Assembly (NCBI RefSeq): GCF_900114325.1
Contig: NZ_FOSR01000010.1
Coordinates: 1 to 64,000, forward strand
From: Rhodanobacter glycinis
GTDB taxonomy: Bacteria; Pseudomonadota; Gammaproteobacteria; Xanthomonadales; Rhodanobacteraceae
Length of the DNA: 64,000 nt
Direction: 5' to 3'
A program made the translations under genes and the position numbers. This document shows positions 26,351 through 35,424 of the stretch, piece by piece (the stretch's first letter is position 1; the number at the start of each line of letters is the position of its first letter). The notes below the pieces were generated by a model. The model ran no database searches. It was not told the DNA's origin and was given only the letters and a program-made list of their open reading frames with translations.

Positions 26351-27085
26351 GTGCCAAAGTTGCCGAAAACCTATCTGGGCGTTTACGCCACCGTGCTTAC
26401 CGCTGCCTTCGCGGTATTGATCCTCACCGGTGCGCGTTCGCCGATGAACGCGAAGTTCGACAGCATCGAAGTGCAGCGCATCAACGTACGCGAGCCGGAC
26501 GGCACGCTGCGCATGGTGATCTCCGACCAGACCCGCTTTCCCGGCTTGATCCTGCATGGCAAGGAGTACCCGCATCCGCGGTCCCGTGCCGGCATGCTGT
26601 TCTACAACAACGAAGGCACCGAACAGGGTGGCTTGATCTTCGCCGGCAAGAAGGGGGCGGATGGCAACGTGTCCAGCGGCCTCAGTCTCAGCTTCGACCG
26701 TTACGAGCAGGACCAGCAGTTGCAGTTGATCGGCCTGGACCAGGACGGCCGCACTTACGCCGGCATGCAGGTGAATGATGTGCCAAGTCGGCCGATGGTG
26801 CAGGACATCCAGGAAAAGCCGAAGCTCGACGCGATGCCCGCCAAGGCGCGTGACGCACTGCTGGCCGAGCGCGAGAGCAAGAGCTACTACGGCGCTCCAC
26901 GTTACTATGCCGGCAAGACCATGAGTGACAGCTCGGTGGTGATGCTCAACGATGCCCATGGCAAGCCTCGCTTGATGTTGTTGGTTACGCCAGACGGCAA
27001 GGCCTCGATCCAGTTCCTCGACGCGCAGGGCAAGGTGCAGCGCACGTTGGCAGCGGACGGTGTGGAGAAGGCGGCAAAGGGCTAG
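26351..27085 (+). CDS. membrane-anchored protein of unknown function in the efflux operon
   Basis: Not recognised as a named family. 244 aa, starting at GTG behind a clear AAGGAG site. One N-terminal TM helix (about residues 8-28, YLGVYATVLTAAFAVLILTG) leaves a soluble domain that is probably periplasmic. That domain has two similar stretches: RINVREPDGTLRMVISD (about 49-65) and MLNDAHGKPRLMLLVTPDG (about 198-216), suggesting repeated beta-rich units. The start is supported by the ribosome site and the position after permease 3. Location between a pump and a two-component pair suggests an accessory or sensing role, which is inference. Confidence 0.75.
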   Translation: MPKLPKTYLGVYATVLTAAFAVLILTGARSPMNAKFDSIEVQRINVREPDGTLRMVISDQTRFPGLILHGKEYPHPRSRAGMLFYNNEGTEQGGLIFAGKKGADGNVSSGLSLSFDRYEQDQQLQLIGLDQDGRTYAGMQVNDVPSRPMVQDIQEKPKLDAMPAKARDALLAERESKSYYGAPRYYAGKTMSDSSVVMLNDAHGKPRLMLLVTPDGKASIQFLDAQGKVQRTLAADGVEKAAKG

Positions 27086-27334
27086 GAGGGCTAGGGAGGG
27101 GCCTGGGTCATCGAAACCGGACAGGCATGGCAGCGGCCATCTTGCGGCAGGCTTGGCGCGGCGTTGAAAGACCGCGCCACTCCCCTGCATTGTGGGTGGA
27201 GCGCGAGCCTTCCGGGTGGCGGTAGCGCGTCCCTTGCGTTTCACCCGTCCGGGCTCCTCGGGCACTGCTTTTGCGTCGCCGGCCCGGTACGCTGTGTGCG
27301 GTTGCGGGCTTGATCCCACGGAGTTGTGTACGTG

Positions 27335-28726
27335 ATGTCCGATTCGAAACCCACCGTTCTGCTGGCTGATGATCAGGCCGATGTGCGCGAGGCGTTGCGC
27401 CTGCTGCTGAAGTCCGAGGGCATCGCCAGCGTGGGCGTGGCCGATCCGGCGGCGGCGCTGGAGGCGGTGCGCAAGCGGGAGTTCGCCTGCGCGCTGATCG
27501 ATTGCAATTACAGCCGCGACACCACGTCCGGCGAAGAGGGGCTCGACTTGCTCGAACGCCTGCGCCAGCTTGCGCCCGAGCTGCCGGTGGTGGCGATGAC
27601 GGCGTGGGGCAATGTGCCACTGACGGTGGAGGCGATGCGGCGCGGCGCCGCCGACTTTATCGAGAAGCCGTGGAACAACGCGCGCCTGCTCAGCGTGCTG
27701 CGCGCGCAGATCGCGTTGGGCGAGGGCGTGCGCAAGCAACGCCGGCTGGAAGCGGAGAACGCGCTGCTGCGCGGCGGCTCGGGCGACGCCTTCATCGCCG
27801 AATCCCCGGTGATGCGGCGCGTGCTGGCGATGGTGGATCGCATTGCCTCCAGTGATGCCAACGTGTTGGTGTTGGGCGAGAACGGCACCGGCAAGGGCGT
27901 GATCGCCGAGCGCATCCACGCGCTGTCGCCACGTGCCGCGCGTTCGCTGGTCAAGGTCAACATGGGCGGCATTGCCGAAAGTGTGTTCGAGTCGGAAATG
28001 TTCGGTCATGTGCGCGGTGCCTACACCGACGCCAAGGGCGAGCGCATCGGCCGCTTCGAACTGGCCGATGGCGGCACGCTGTTTCTTGACGAGATCGGCA
28101 ACGTGCCCGCCGCGCAGCAGCCGAAACTGCTGCGCGTGCTGGAGGACGGCGAGTTCGAGCGGTTGGGTTCCTCGCGCACGCAACGGGTGGATGTGCGACT
28201 GGTTTCGGCGACCAATGCCGATCTGGCGGCCGAGGTGGCGGAAGGGCGTTTTCGCCGCGACCTGATGTATCGCCTGAATACGCTGGAAGTGCGCCTGCCG
28301 CCGCTGCGCGAACGCGTCGAGGACATCCTGCCGCTGGCGCGCGCGTTCCTTGCGCGCAGTGCGGCGCGCTATGGCCGCGACGGTTTGCAGTTGGCCGCAT
28401 CGGCCGAGCGCGCGCTGATGGCATGGCGCTGGCCCGGCAATGTGCGCGAGCTGCAACATCTGATGGAGCGCGCCGCGCTGCTGGCCGAACACGATCAGGT
28501 CAGCGCCGGCGCGCTGTCTTTCGGTGCGCCGCCGGAACCGGCGCAGGATATCGACGGCATGACGCTGGAGCAGGCCGAAGCGTGGCTGGTGAAGCACGCG
28601 CTGGAGCGCCACGATGGCAACCTGCAGCACGCCGCCGACGCGTTGGGCATCACTCGCCAGTCGCTGTATCGTCGGCTGGAAAAGCATGACCTGCGCGACG
28701 CCGACAACGATGACGCCACCGACTGA
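27335..28726 (+). CDS. NtrC-type response regulator with degenerate GAFTGA loop
   Basis: 463 aa: receiver domain (residues 4-120, phospho-acceptor Asp56 in [10 protein letters not shown]), AAA+ domain (about 145-370) and a C-terminal Fis-like helix-turn-helix ([19 protein letters not shown]). Walker A is GENGTGKG and Walker B is [10 protein letters not shown]; the arginine-finger region [10 protein letters not shown] is present. The sigma-54 contact loop reads GAYTDA instead of GAFTGA, so activation of sigma-54 promoters is doubtful, or the protein belongs to the GAFTDA subgroup linked to ABC efflux loci. The ATG at 27335 is used; in-frame GTG codons at 27326 and 27332 are alternatives. It overlaps the kinase gene by 17 bases. 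The 249 bases before it probably hold its promoter. Confidence 0.9.
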   Translation: MSDSKPTVLLADDQADVREALRLLLKSEGIASVGVADPAAALEAVRKREFACALIDCNYSRDTTSGEEGLDLLERLRQLAPELPVVAMTAWGNVPLTVEAMRRGAADFIEKPWNNARLLSVLRAQIALGEGVRKQRRLEAENALLRGGSGDAFIAESPVMRRVLAMVDRIASSDANVLVLGENGTGKGVIAERIHALSPRAARSLVKVNMGGIAESVFESEMFGHVRGAYTDAKGERIGRFELADGGTLFLDEIGNVPAAQQPKLLRVLEDGEFERLGSSRTQRVDVRLVSATNADLAAEVAEGRFRRDLMYRLNTLEVRLPPLRERVEDILPLARAFLARSAARYGRDGLQLAASAERALMAWRWPGNVRELQHLMERAALLAEHDQVSAGALSFGAPPEPAQDIDGMTLEQAEAWLVKHALERHDGNLQHAADALGITRQSLYRRLEKHDLRDADNDDATD

Positions 28727-30059
28727 ATCCCACGCGCAACGCGCCGGACGCATGCCGCGCTTCGAACGGCGCGTGTTGCTGGGCGGCCTGTTGGTCGCCG
28801 CGCCAGCGTGGTTGCTGGTGGGCGCGTTGCTGCTGTCCGGGCCGTGGAACGTCACATTGCGCTGGGCACTGCTGATTGTCGCTGCGGTGGTCACGCTGTG
28901 GCTGGCACGCTGGCATCACCGTCGCGTCAGCTATCCGCTGTACACCTTGTCCAGCCTGCTGGAAGCGTTGCGCCAGGGCGACTACAGCTTGCGCGGCGCC
29001 TCGAATAGCGTGCTAGGCGACGTGATCTACGACATCAATGCCCTGGCGGAACGACTGCAGCACGAGCGACTGGAGTTCGAGGAATCCTCGTATCTGCTGG
29101 GCAAGACGCTGGCCGCGCTGGACAGCGCGGTATTCGTGTTCGACAGCGAGCGACGCCTGCGCCTGGCCAACCCAGCAGCGCAGCAGTTGCTGGATGCGTC
29201 GCGTGATCGCGTATTCGGTCGGACTGCCGCCGAGTTGGGCCTGGAATCATTGCTTGATGGACCGGACACGCAATTGCTCGCGCGAACGTTCCCGGGGCGC
29301 AACGGTCGTTTCGAAGTGCGCCAGGCGGCGTTGCGCAGTGGCGGTCGTGGCGGCCGACTGCTGGTGATCAACGACGTCGGCCGTGTACTGCGCGAGGAGG
29401 AGCGCCAGGCCTGGCAGCGTCTGTTGCGCGTGCTCGGCCACGAGGTGAACAACTCGCTGGCGCCGATCCAGTCGATGGCCGGCACGCTGGCCACGCTGGT
29501 GGCACGCGAGCCGCTGCCCGACGATTGGCGCGAGGATTTTCAGGGCGGCCTGGAATTGATCGGTCATCGCGCCGAGGCGCTGGGACGCTTCCTGTCCAGT
29601 TACAGCCGACTGGCGCGACTGCCGCCCCCGCAACCACGCCCACTGGATCTGGCGGCACTGGTCGGCAAGCTGGCGAAGCTGGAGCAGCGCCTGCCGGTGC
29701 GGGTTGAACCCGGCGAATCGCTGGCCGTGCAGGCCGATGCGGACCAGCTCGAACAGGCGCTGATCAACCTGCTGCACAACGCGGTGGAAGCGGCCTTGAC
29801 CACCGGCGGTGAGGTACGCGTGCGTTGGCATCGCGAAGCCGGACGCGCGATTGTGGCAGTCGAGGACGATGGTCCCGGTCCACCGTCCAGCGAGAACCTG
29901 TTCGTGCCGTTCTTCACCACCAAGCCCGGCGGCTCCGGCATCGGCCTGGCGCTGGCGCAACAGATTGCCGAGGCGCACGAAGGCGGCGTCAGCCTGCTTG
30001 CACGCGACGATGCCCCCGGCGCCGTCGCCAGTCTGTGGTTACCCCTGCCGCCGGTGTAG
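28710..30059 (+). CDS. NtrY-like sensor histidine kinase
   Basis: 449 aa. Two adjacent TM helices (about residues 20-45 and 50-70) leave almost no periplasmic loop, then a HAMP-like linker, a PAS-like domain (about 120-230), the dimerisation/phosphorylation helix with His244 in LGHEVNNSLAPIQSM, and an HATPase domain with the N box (QALINLLHNAVEA), G1 (VEDDGPG) and G2 (GGSGIGLALAQQ). The HEVNNSLAPI H-box is NtrY-like. With so little periplasmic sequence it probably senses a membrane or cytoplasmic signal, or the state of the pump. It pairs with the regulator whose 3' end it overlaps, and its own 3' end overlaps the convergent GIY-YIG gene by 21 bases. Confidence 0.9.
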   Translation: MTPPTESHAQRAGRMPRFERRVLLGGLLVAAPAWLLVGALLLSGPWNVTLRWALLIVAAVVTLWLARWHHRRVSYPLYTLSSLLEALRQGDYSLRGASNSVLGDVIYDINALAERLQHERLEFEESSYLLGKTLAALDSAVFVFDSERRLRLANPAAQQLLDASRDRVFGRTAAELGLESLLDGPDTQLLARTFPGRNGRFEVRQAALRSGGRGGRLLVINDVGRVLREEERQAWQRLLRVLGHEVNNSLAPIQSMAGTLATLVAREPLPDDWREDFQGGLELIGHRAEALGRFLSSYSRLARLPPPQPRPLDLAALVGKLAKLEQRLPVRVEPGESLAVQADADQLEQALINLLHNAVEAALTTGGEVRVRWHREAGRAIVAVEDDGPGPPSSENLFVPFFTTKPGGSGIGLALAQQIAEAHEGGVSLLARDDAPGAVASLWLPLPPV

Positions 30060-30326
30060 GGCGTGGGCGTGGAGTGCGGCAATGCGCTCCTCGCGAGGGA
30101 GTCGCTTCCAGACGATTTCCAGGCGCAGTGCATCGCCGTGGCTGGCGACCCACACCCAGCCCAGCAACTGCCGTGGCGGGTTGGAGCGGGTGAAGCGTGC
30201 GCCCTTGCCGGCCAGGTGTTTGGCGTAGCGTTGTTCGGGATCGCGGGCGATGCCGGTGTAGACGCGACCATCGATGCATTCGAGGAGGTAGACGGCCCAT
30301 GCATCGGGGTTTGGGGCGGCGCTCAC
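30039..30326 (-). CDS. GIY-YIG nuclease superfamily protein (YhbQ/UPF0213 type)
   Basis: 95 aa, a single GIY-YIG fold: WAVYLLECIDGRVYTGIA (GIY is represented by VYL and YIG by YTG), then DPEQRYAKHLAGKGARFTRSN and the conserved glutamate in ALRLEIVWKR. YhbQ-type proteins are small stand-alone members with proposed DNA-repair roles; nuclease activity here is inferred. Its 3' end runs 21 bases into the convergent kinase gene. It is preceded by a GST gene on the same strand, 10 bases away, so the two are probably cotranscribed. Confidence 0.88.
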   Translation of the reverse strand: MSAAPNPDAWAVYLLECIDGRVYTGIARDPEQRYAKHLAGKGARFTRSNPPRQLLGWVWVASHGDALRLEIVWKRLPREERIAALHAHALHRRQG

Positions 30327-30336
30327 GCAACGAGTC

Positions 30337-30966
30337 TCAAGCCCACTCGGTCAGGCCCTCGGCAACGCAGACCTGCTTCCACGATGGGCGCGCCTTGAGT
30401 TGGGTGGCGAACGCAGCCAGGTGCGGCCATTCCGTCGCCGGTTTCGGCATGTTGCGCGACCAGCGCATCAGCATCAGCACGTACAAGTCGACCACGCTGA
30501 ACGTCTCGCCCAGCACGTACGGGCTGTGCGCCGCGAGGTGGGCGTCGATGTACGACCAGCATTTCTCGATGCCGATGCGCGATGCCTGCTTGAGCGAGTC
30601 GGCCGCTTCGGGCAGGTGGTCGTTGGGGAAGAACATCTGGCGGAACAGCGGTTGCAGGTTGTTGGCCAGATAGAACATCCACTGCAGGTAATCGGCGCGT
30701 TGCGCACTGCCCGGAGCGGGCGCCAGTGCGGCTTCGGGGTGCCGCTCGACCACCAGCATGGCCAGCGCCGGTGCCTCGCCATGGGGCACGCCGTCGATCA
30801 CCAGGGTGGGCACCACGCCATGCGGGTTGATCGCCAGATAGGCCGCGCTGTGTTGCTGGTCGGTAGCGAAATCGATTCGCTCCAGGGTATGCGGCGCGCC
30901 GATTTCGAGCAGGGCCAGATGCACGACCAGATTGGCCGAGCCGGGAGCGTAGTAGAGCGTGTACAT
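30337..30966 (-). CDS. glutathione S-transferase family protein
   Basis: 209 aa, normal GST size. The N-terminal thioredoxin-like domain begins MYTLYYAPGSANLVVHLALLE, with the Ser of APGSAN at the usual glutathione-activating position, and contains the cis-Pro of NPHGVVPTLVIDG; the C-terminal all-helical domain has YVLGETFSVVDLYV, the N-capping/hydrophobic-staple region. Substrate is unknown; members detoxify electrophiles or have lost activity. The start at 30966 is the family-typical one; the frame stays open upstream but is not GST-like. Cotranscribed with the GIY-YIG gene. Confidence 0.88.
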   Translation of the reverse strand: MYTLYYAPGSANLVVHLALLEIGAPHTLERIDFATDQQHSAAYLAINPHGVVPTLVIDGVPHGEAPALAMLVVERHPEAALAPAPGSAQRADYLQWMFYLANNLQPLFRQMFFPNDHLPEAADSLKQASRIGIEKCWSYIDAHLAAHSPYVLGETFSVVDLYVLMLMRWSRNMPKPATEWPHLAAFATQLKARPSWKQVCVAEGLTEWA

Positions 30967-31274
30967 GGCGATCGTCCACAGGGATAACCCTTCGATGATA
31001 CGCCTGCGGATCGACGTGACGAACCGGCCCGAGCGAGGCCTGCGGCGAGCCGTTCCTGCCCTCGTTTCGTGCTGCTGCGCCAGCGCACGGTTTTGCGAAT
31101 TGATGTGCAAGAAATTGCGATGCAGTTCGCCTTCGCGAGCATTCGCCTGCGCAGGGGCGATGTATTCCTCGGCGTGCATGTTTAGGTTTACCGGCCGCGG
31201 TCGCGGGGGAGGAGGCGCGGTATCTGCCATGCGCAGGGGGCGCATGGCGTCTGTCATTTCTTTAGGGATGGAAT
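30967..31274. other. intergenic region between divergent GST and aminopeptidase genes
   Basis: About 300 bases without a convincing gene; an open frame runs through on the minus strand as an extension of the GST but its Pro/Arg-rich product has no recognisable domain. The region must hold the two divergent promoters. The aminopeptidase has an AGGGATGGA-type ribosome site just before its ATG. I see no strong palindrome. Confidence 0.4.
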
Positions 31275-33212
31275 ATGAAACTCAGACATGGGATTGCATG
31301 GGGATTGTTGCCGTTGGCGTTGTGTGGGGGCATCGCCAGCGCAGCCACGCCGAAGACCGTCTGGTTGACGGTCGACCAGAACACCTACAACGTGCTGCAG
31401 CAGGTGGACCCGGCCGCGCGCAGCCTGGAAAGCCGTTACGTGGCCAACGGCACCACCAACAAAGGCCTGGTCAATGTGGACAGGATCCACATCGTGCCGG
31501 TGGATGAACGCGTGCTGGGCGGCCTCTCGGCACAGGTGCATCGCCAACTGCACCATTGCGCGGGATACATCACCTACGACTCGCTCGACGCGGCCCGCGC
31601 CGCCTTGCAACCGCGCCAGCCACTGGCCGGCCTGACCCGCCCCGACTACACGATCACGCAGCAGACGCTGGTGAAGCCGTGGATCGCGCAACAGACGGCG
31701 GCCAACATCACCGACACGATCCAGTCGCTGGCCGACTTCAACAACCGCTACTACAACGGCAGCACCGGTGCGCAGGCATCGAGCTGGCTGAAGGACAAAT
31801 GGCAGAGCATGGCGGCCGGCCGATCCGACATCTCGGTGAAGCAGGTCTTCCGTGGCAGCGACAGGCAGGCCTCGGTGGTGCTGACCATCACCGGCACGCA
31901 AAAGCCCGACCAGATCGTGGTGCTGGGTGCACACCTGGACACGGTCAACTGGAACGATGCCGGTGGACAGCCGCATGAAACCTCGCGCGCCCCCGGTGCC
32001 GATGACGATGCGTCCGGCGTGGCCGGTCTTACCGAGACCCTGCGCGTGCTGCTGGCCAATGGCTACAAGCCGGCGCGGACGATCCAGCTGATGGCCTATG
32101 CGGGCGAAGAGTTCGGCCTGTACGGCTCCAACTACATCGCCAGTGACTACGCCAATCGCAACATCGACGTGGTCGGCATGCTGCAGCTGGACATGACCAA
32201 CTACAAGGGCTCGGCCGGCGACATCTATCTGGAGGACGACTACACCGACGCGCAGCAGAACCAGTTCGTCGAGTCGCTGGCCAACACCTATCTGCCGCAA
32301 CTCAGCGTGATGCACGACAAGTGCGGCTACGGCTGTTCCGACCACGCCTCCTGGCACAACCAGGGCTACGCCACCTCGATGCCGTTCGAGTCGCGTCTGG
32401 GCGATGACAACCCGTACATCCATTCCAGCAAGGACACCTATGCCAACTCCGGCAACCAGGCGCAGCACGCGCTGAAGTTCACGCGGCTGGCATTGGCCTT
32501 TGCGGTGGAACTCGGTGGCAACGGCAGCGGTGACGACACGCCGCCCCCGCCCTCCGGCGATGATGTGCTTGCCAATGGCGTGCCGAAAACCGGCCTGTCC
32601 GGTGGCAGCGGCAGCACCGTGCTGTACAAGGTCGAGGTGCCGGCCGGCGCACGCAACCTGGTGATTTCGACCAGTGGCGGCAGTGGCGACGTGGATCTGT
32701 ACACGCGCTACGGCGCTGCGCCCACCAGCAGCAACTATGACTGCAGACCGTATCGCTCGGGCAACAGCGAAAGTTGCACGGTCGCCAATCCGCAGGCCGG
32801 CACGTACTACGTGCAGTTGCGCGCGTATCAGGCGTACAGCGGCGTCACGCTGAAGGCCAGTTGGACCACCGGCAGCGAACCGCCGCCGCCGGCCGACGAC
32901 GAACTGGCCAATGGCGTGGCCAAAACCGGGTTGAGTGGCGCCAGTGGCAGTGCCGCCGTGTACAAGGTGATCGTGCCGCCCGGCGCGAGCAACCTGGCCA
33001 TCGCCAGCAATGGCGGCAGCGGCGACGTGGACCTTTATGTACGCTTCGGTGCCACGCCCACCAGCAGCAGTTACGACTGTCGCCCGTATCGCAATGGCAA
33101 CAACGAGAGCTGCACGTTCGGGCAAGTCCGGGCGGGGACGTATTACGTCATGCTGAAAGGCTATCAGGCGTACAGCGGCGTCTCGCTGAAGGCCAGTTGG
33201 AACGGCGGCTAA
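31275..33212 (+). CDS. secreted M28 leucyl aminopeptidase with two C-terminal PPC domains
   Basis: Zinc aminopeptidase resembling Vibrio proteolyticus LAP, 645 aa. A signal peptide (residues 1-23, cleavage after ASA) and a propeptide-like segment precede the M28 domain (about 120-410). Metal and catalytic residues are visible: His220 (GAHLDT), Asp243 (GADDDASG), Glu278/Glu279 (AGEEFGL), an Asp in QLDMTN and a His in IHSSKDT. Two tandem PPC domains follow (about 430-530 and 540-640), each with GxSGDVDLY, SYDCRPYR/NYDCRPYR and KASW, separated by Pro-rich linkers. PPC domains usually ride through secretion and are clipped off. Likely exported by Sec and a type II system to scavenge peptides. Confidence 0.93.
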   Translation: MKLRHGIAWGLLPLALCGGIASAATPKTVWLTVDQNTYNVLQQVDPAARSLESRYVANGTTNKGLVNVDRIHIVPVDERVLGGLSAQVHRQLHHCAGYITYDSLDAARAALQPRQPLAGLTRPDYTITQQTLVKPWIAQQTAANITDTIQSLADFNNRYYNGSTGAQASSWLKDKWQSMAAGRSDISVKQVFRGSDRQASVVLTITGTQKPDQIVVLGAHLDTVNWNDAGGQPHETSRAPGADDDASGVAGLTETLRVLLANGYKPARTIQLMAYAGEEFGLYGSNYIASDYANRNIDVVGMLQLDMTNYKGSAGDIYLEDDYTDAQQNQFVESLANTYLPQLSVMHDKCGYGCSDHASWHNQGYATSMPFESRLGDDNPYIHSSKDTYANSGNQAQHALKFTRLALAFAVELGGNGSGDDTPPPPSGDDVLANGVPKTGLSGGSGSTVLYKVEVPAGARNLVISTSGGSGDVDLYTRYGAAPTSSNYDCRPYRSGNSESCTVANPQAGTYYVQLRAYQAYSGVTLKASWTTGSEPPPPADDELANGVAKTGLSGASGSAAVYKVIVPPGASNLAIASNGGSGDVDLYVRFGATPTSSSYDCRPYRNGNNESCTFGQVRAGTYYVMLKGYQAYSGVSLKASWNGG

Positions 33213-33279
33213 CGCCAAGCCAGACAACGGGCAAGCGATGAAGTGCTGAGCGCTTCCTTGTTTCCCCGGCAAGAAACGA

Positions 33280-33310
33280 CAAAGGCCCGATCAGGATGAT
33301 CGGGCCTTTG
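33280..33310. terminator. bidirectional terminator after the aminopeptidase
   Basis: CAAAGGCCCGATCA and TGATCGGGCCTTTG form a 14-bp perfect stem with a minimal loop between the convergent aminopeptidase and uup genes, with TTTG at its 3' side. Confidence 0.85.
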
Positions 33311-33360
33311 TGCGTTAAGTCACCACATGGAAACCAGAGTGGTCAGGCCATCCGCGAGGT

Positions 33361-35229
33361 TCAGCCGTCCAGTTCGCTCCAGCGCGCATAGGCGGCATCC
33401 AGCTCCGCCTGCAATGCCGCGACCGCCTCGTTGGCGCGGGTGATGGTGGCGCTGTCCTGCTTGAAGAAGGCGGGATCATTCATCGCCTCGCCGTGCGCGG
33501 CGATCGCGTTTTCCAGTTCTTCGATCCGCTTCGGCAACTGTTCCAGTTCGCGCTGATCCTTGAAGCTGAGCTTGCGCTTCGGTGCCGCGACCACGGCAGG
33601 CTGTTCGCGCGCGAGGCCCGGTTTCGCGGTGGCCGCCGCGACGGCGGCCGCGGCGGCGGGACGCTGGCGCAGCCAGTCGGTGTAACCGCCGACGTATTCG
33701 CCGACGCGACCTTCGCCTTCCAGCACCAGGGTGCTGGACACCACGTTGTCGAGGAAGGCGCGATCGTGCGAGACCAGCAGCAGGGTGCCCTGGTAGTCGG
33801 TGAGTAGTTCTTCCAGCAGTTCCAGCGTCTCGATGTCGAGGTCGTTGGTCGGTTCGTCCATGATCAGCAGGTTCGACGGCTGTGCGAACAGCTTGGCCAG
33901 CAGCAGGCGGTTGCGCTCGCCGCCGGACAGGCGGGTGATCGGCGCGCGTGCACGCTCGGGCGAGAACAGGAAATCCTGCAGGTAGCCGATGATGTGTTTG
34001 CGCTGGCCGTTGAGCTCGATGAACTCGCGGCCTTCGGCCACGTTGTCCAGCGCGTTCAAGCGATCGTCGAGCTGGGCGCGGTGCTGGTCGAAGTAGGCGA
34101 TCTCCAGGCTGGTGCCCAGGGTGACTTCGCCACGTTGCGGTTTGAGTTCGCCCAGCATGATCTTGAGCAGGGTGCTCTTGCCGGCGCCGTTGGGGCCGAC
34201 GATGCCGATGCGGTCGCCGCGCATGATGGTGGTGGACAGGTCATCGATGAGCACGCGGCCGTCGTAGGCCTGGGTGATATGTTCGAGATCGATCACCTTC
34301 TTGCCCGAGGCCTGGGCATTGGCCGCATTCATCTTGACGTTGCCGCCCAGGTTGCGTCGCTCGGCGCGCTCCACGCGCAGCGCTTTCAGTGCGCGCACGC
34401 GACCTTCGTTGCGGGTGCGGCGGGCCTTGATGCCCTGGCGGATCCACACTTCTTCCTGCGCCAGCTTCTTGTCGAACAACGCGTTGGCCTGGGATTCGGC
34501 GTGCAGGCGTTCTTCGCGGCGGCGCAGGTAATTGGCGTAGTCGCCGGGCCAGTCGGTGAGCTGGCCGCGATCGATCTCCACGATGCGCGTGGCGAGCGCC
34601 TGCAGGAAGCTGCGGTCATGGGTGACGAAGAGGATCGATCCGCCGAACTGCTTGAGGAAGTTTTCCAGCCAGCCGATCGCCTCGATGTCGAGGTGGTTGG
34701 TCGGTTCGTCCAGCAGCAGCACGTCCGGTTTGCGCACCAGCGCCTGGGCCAGCAGCACGCGGCGCTTCATGCCGCCGGACAGTGCGGCGAAATCGGTTTC
34801 GGCCGGCAATTCCAGCTTGGTGATGACCTCGCCGACCCGGCGGTCCAGATCCCAGCCGTGCTGCGCCTCGATCTGCTGTTGCACGTCGCCGAGCGCATCG
34901 AAGTCGCCTTCGGTGATCAGGTGGTGATAGCGCGCCAGCAGACGGCCAAGATCGCCGAGGCCTTCGGAGACCACGTCGAATACGGTACCGGACGTATCCT
35001 GCGGCACCTCCTGCGCCATGCGGGCGATCACCACACCGTTCTGGACCCGGATCTCGCCGTCGTCGGCATGCAGCTCGCCGGCGATCAGCTTCATCAGGGT
35101 GGACTTGCCTTCGCCGTTGCGACCGACGATGCATACGCGCTCGTTCGCCTCGATCGAGAGATCGACGTTTTCGAGCAGGAGGGGGCCGCCGATGCTGAAA
35201 TCGACGTGTTGAAGTTGGATCAGGGACAT
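33361..35229 (-). CDS. uup: ABC-F ATPase Uup
   Basis: Soluble tandem ABC protein of the ABC-F family that acts on ribosomes or branched DNA rather than in transport; 622 aa. Two ABC domains: Walker A GRNGEGKST near residue 37 and GPNGAGKST near 343; signatures LSGGMKRR and LSGGERNR; Walker B LLLDEPTNHLD and LIMDEPTNDLD. The linker between them is the basic P-site tRNA-interaction motif (KARRTRNEGRVRALKALR). The C-terminal coiled-coil (about 550-620, ELEQLPKRIEELE) is the DNA-binding tail characteristic of Uup, which separates it from EttA and YheS. Monocistronic; converges with the aminopeptidase gene. Confidence 0.93.
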   Translation of the reverse strand: MSLIQLQHVDFSIGGPLLLENVDLSIEANERVCIVGRNGEGKSTLMKLIAGELHADDGEIRVQNGVVIARMAQEVPQDTSGTVFDVVSEGLGDLGRLLARYHHLITEGDFDALGDVQQQIEAQHGWDLDRRVGEVITKLELPAETDFAALSGGMKRRVLLAQALVRKPDVLLLDEPTNHLDIEAIGWLENFLKQFGGSILFVTHDRSFLQALATRIVEIDRGQLTDWPGDYANYLRRREERLHAESQANALFDKKLAQEEVWIRQGIKARRTRNEGRVRALKALRVERAERRNLGGNVKMNAANAQASGKKVIDLEHITQAYDGRVLIDDLSTTIMRGDRIGIVGPNGAGKSTLLKIMLGELKPQRGEVTLGTSLEIAYFDQHRAQLDDRLNALDNVAEGREFIELNGQRKHIIGYLQDFLFSPERARAPITRLSGGERNRLLLAKLFAQPSNLLIMDEPTNDLDIETLELLEELLTDYQGTLLLVSHDRAFLDNVVSSTLVLEGEGRVGEYVGGYTDWLRQRPAAAAAVAAATAKPGLAREQPAVVAAPKRKLSFKDQRELEQLPKRIEELENAIAAHGEAMNDPAFFKQDSATITRANEAVAALQAELDAAYARWSELDG

Positions 35230-35424
35230 CCGCCCATTCTAGCGGGTCTGCACGGGATAACTGCGTGCCACGATCGGCGGAAGTTGAGGTGGCGGCTTGA
35301 GTAATACTTGAAAGAACATCAACTTAACGAAACTAATTGATGTCCGATCTCTGGCTATCGTCGCCGCCGCGCGCTATCTTGCGCTCACGCGGAGGTTGCC
35401 GCGGTTCGGCTGCGAGGGCGTCGG

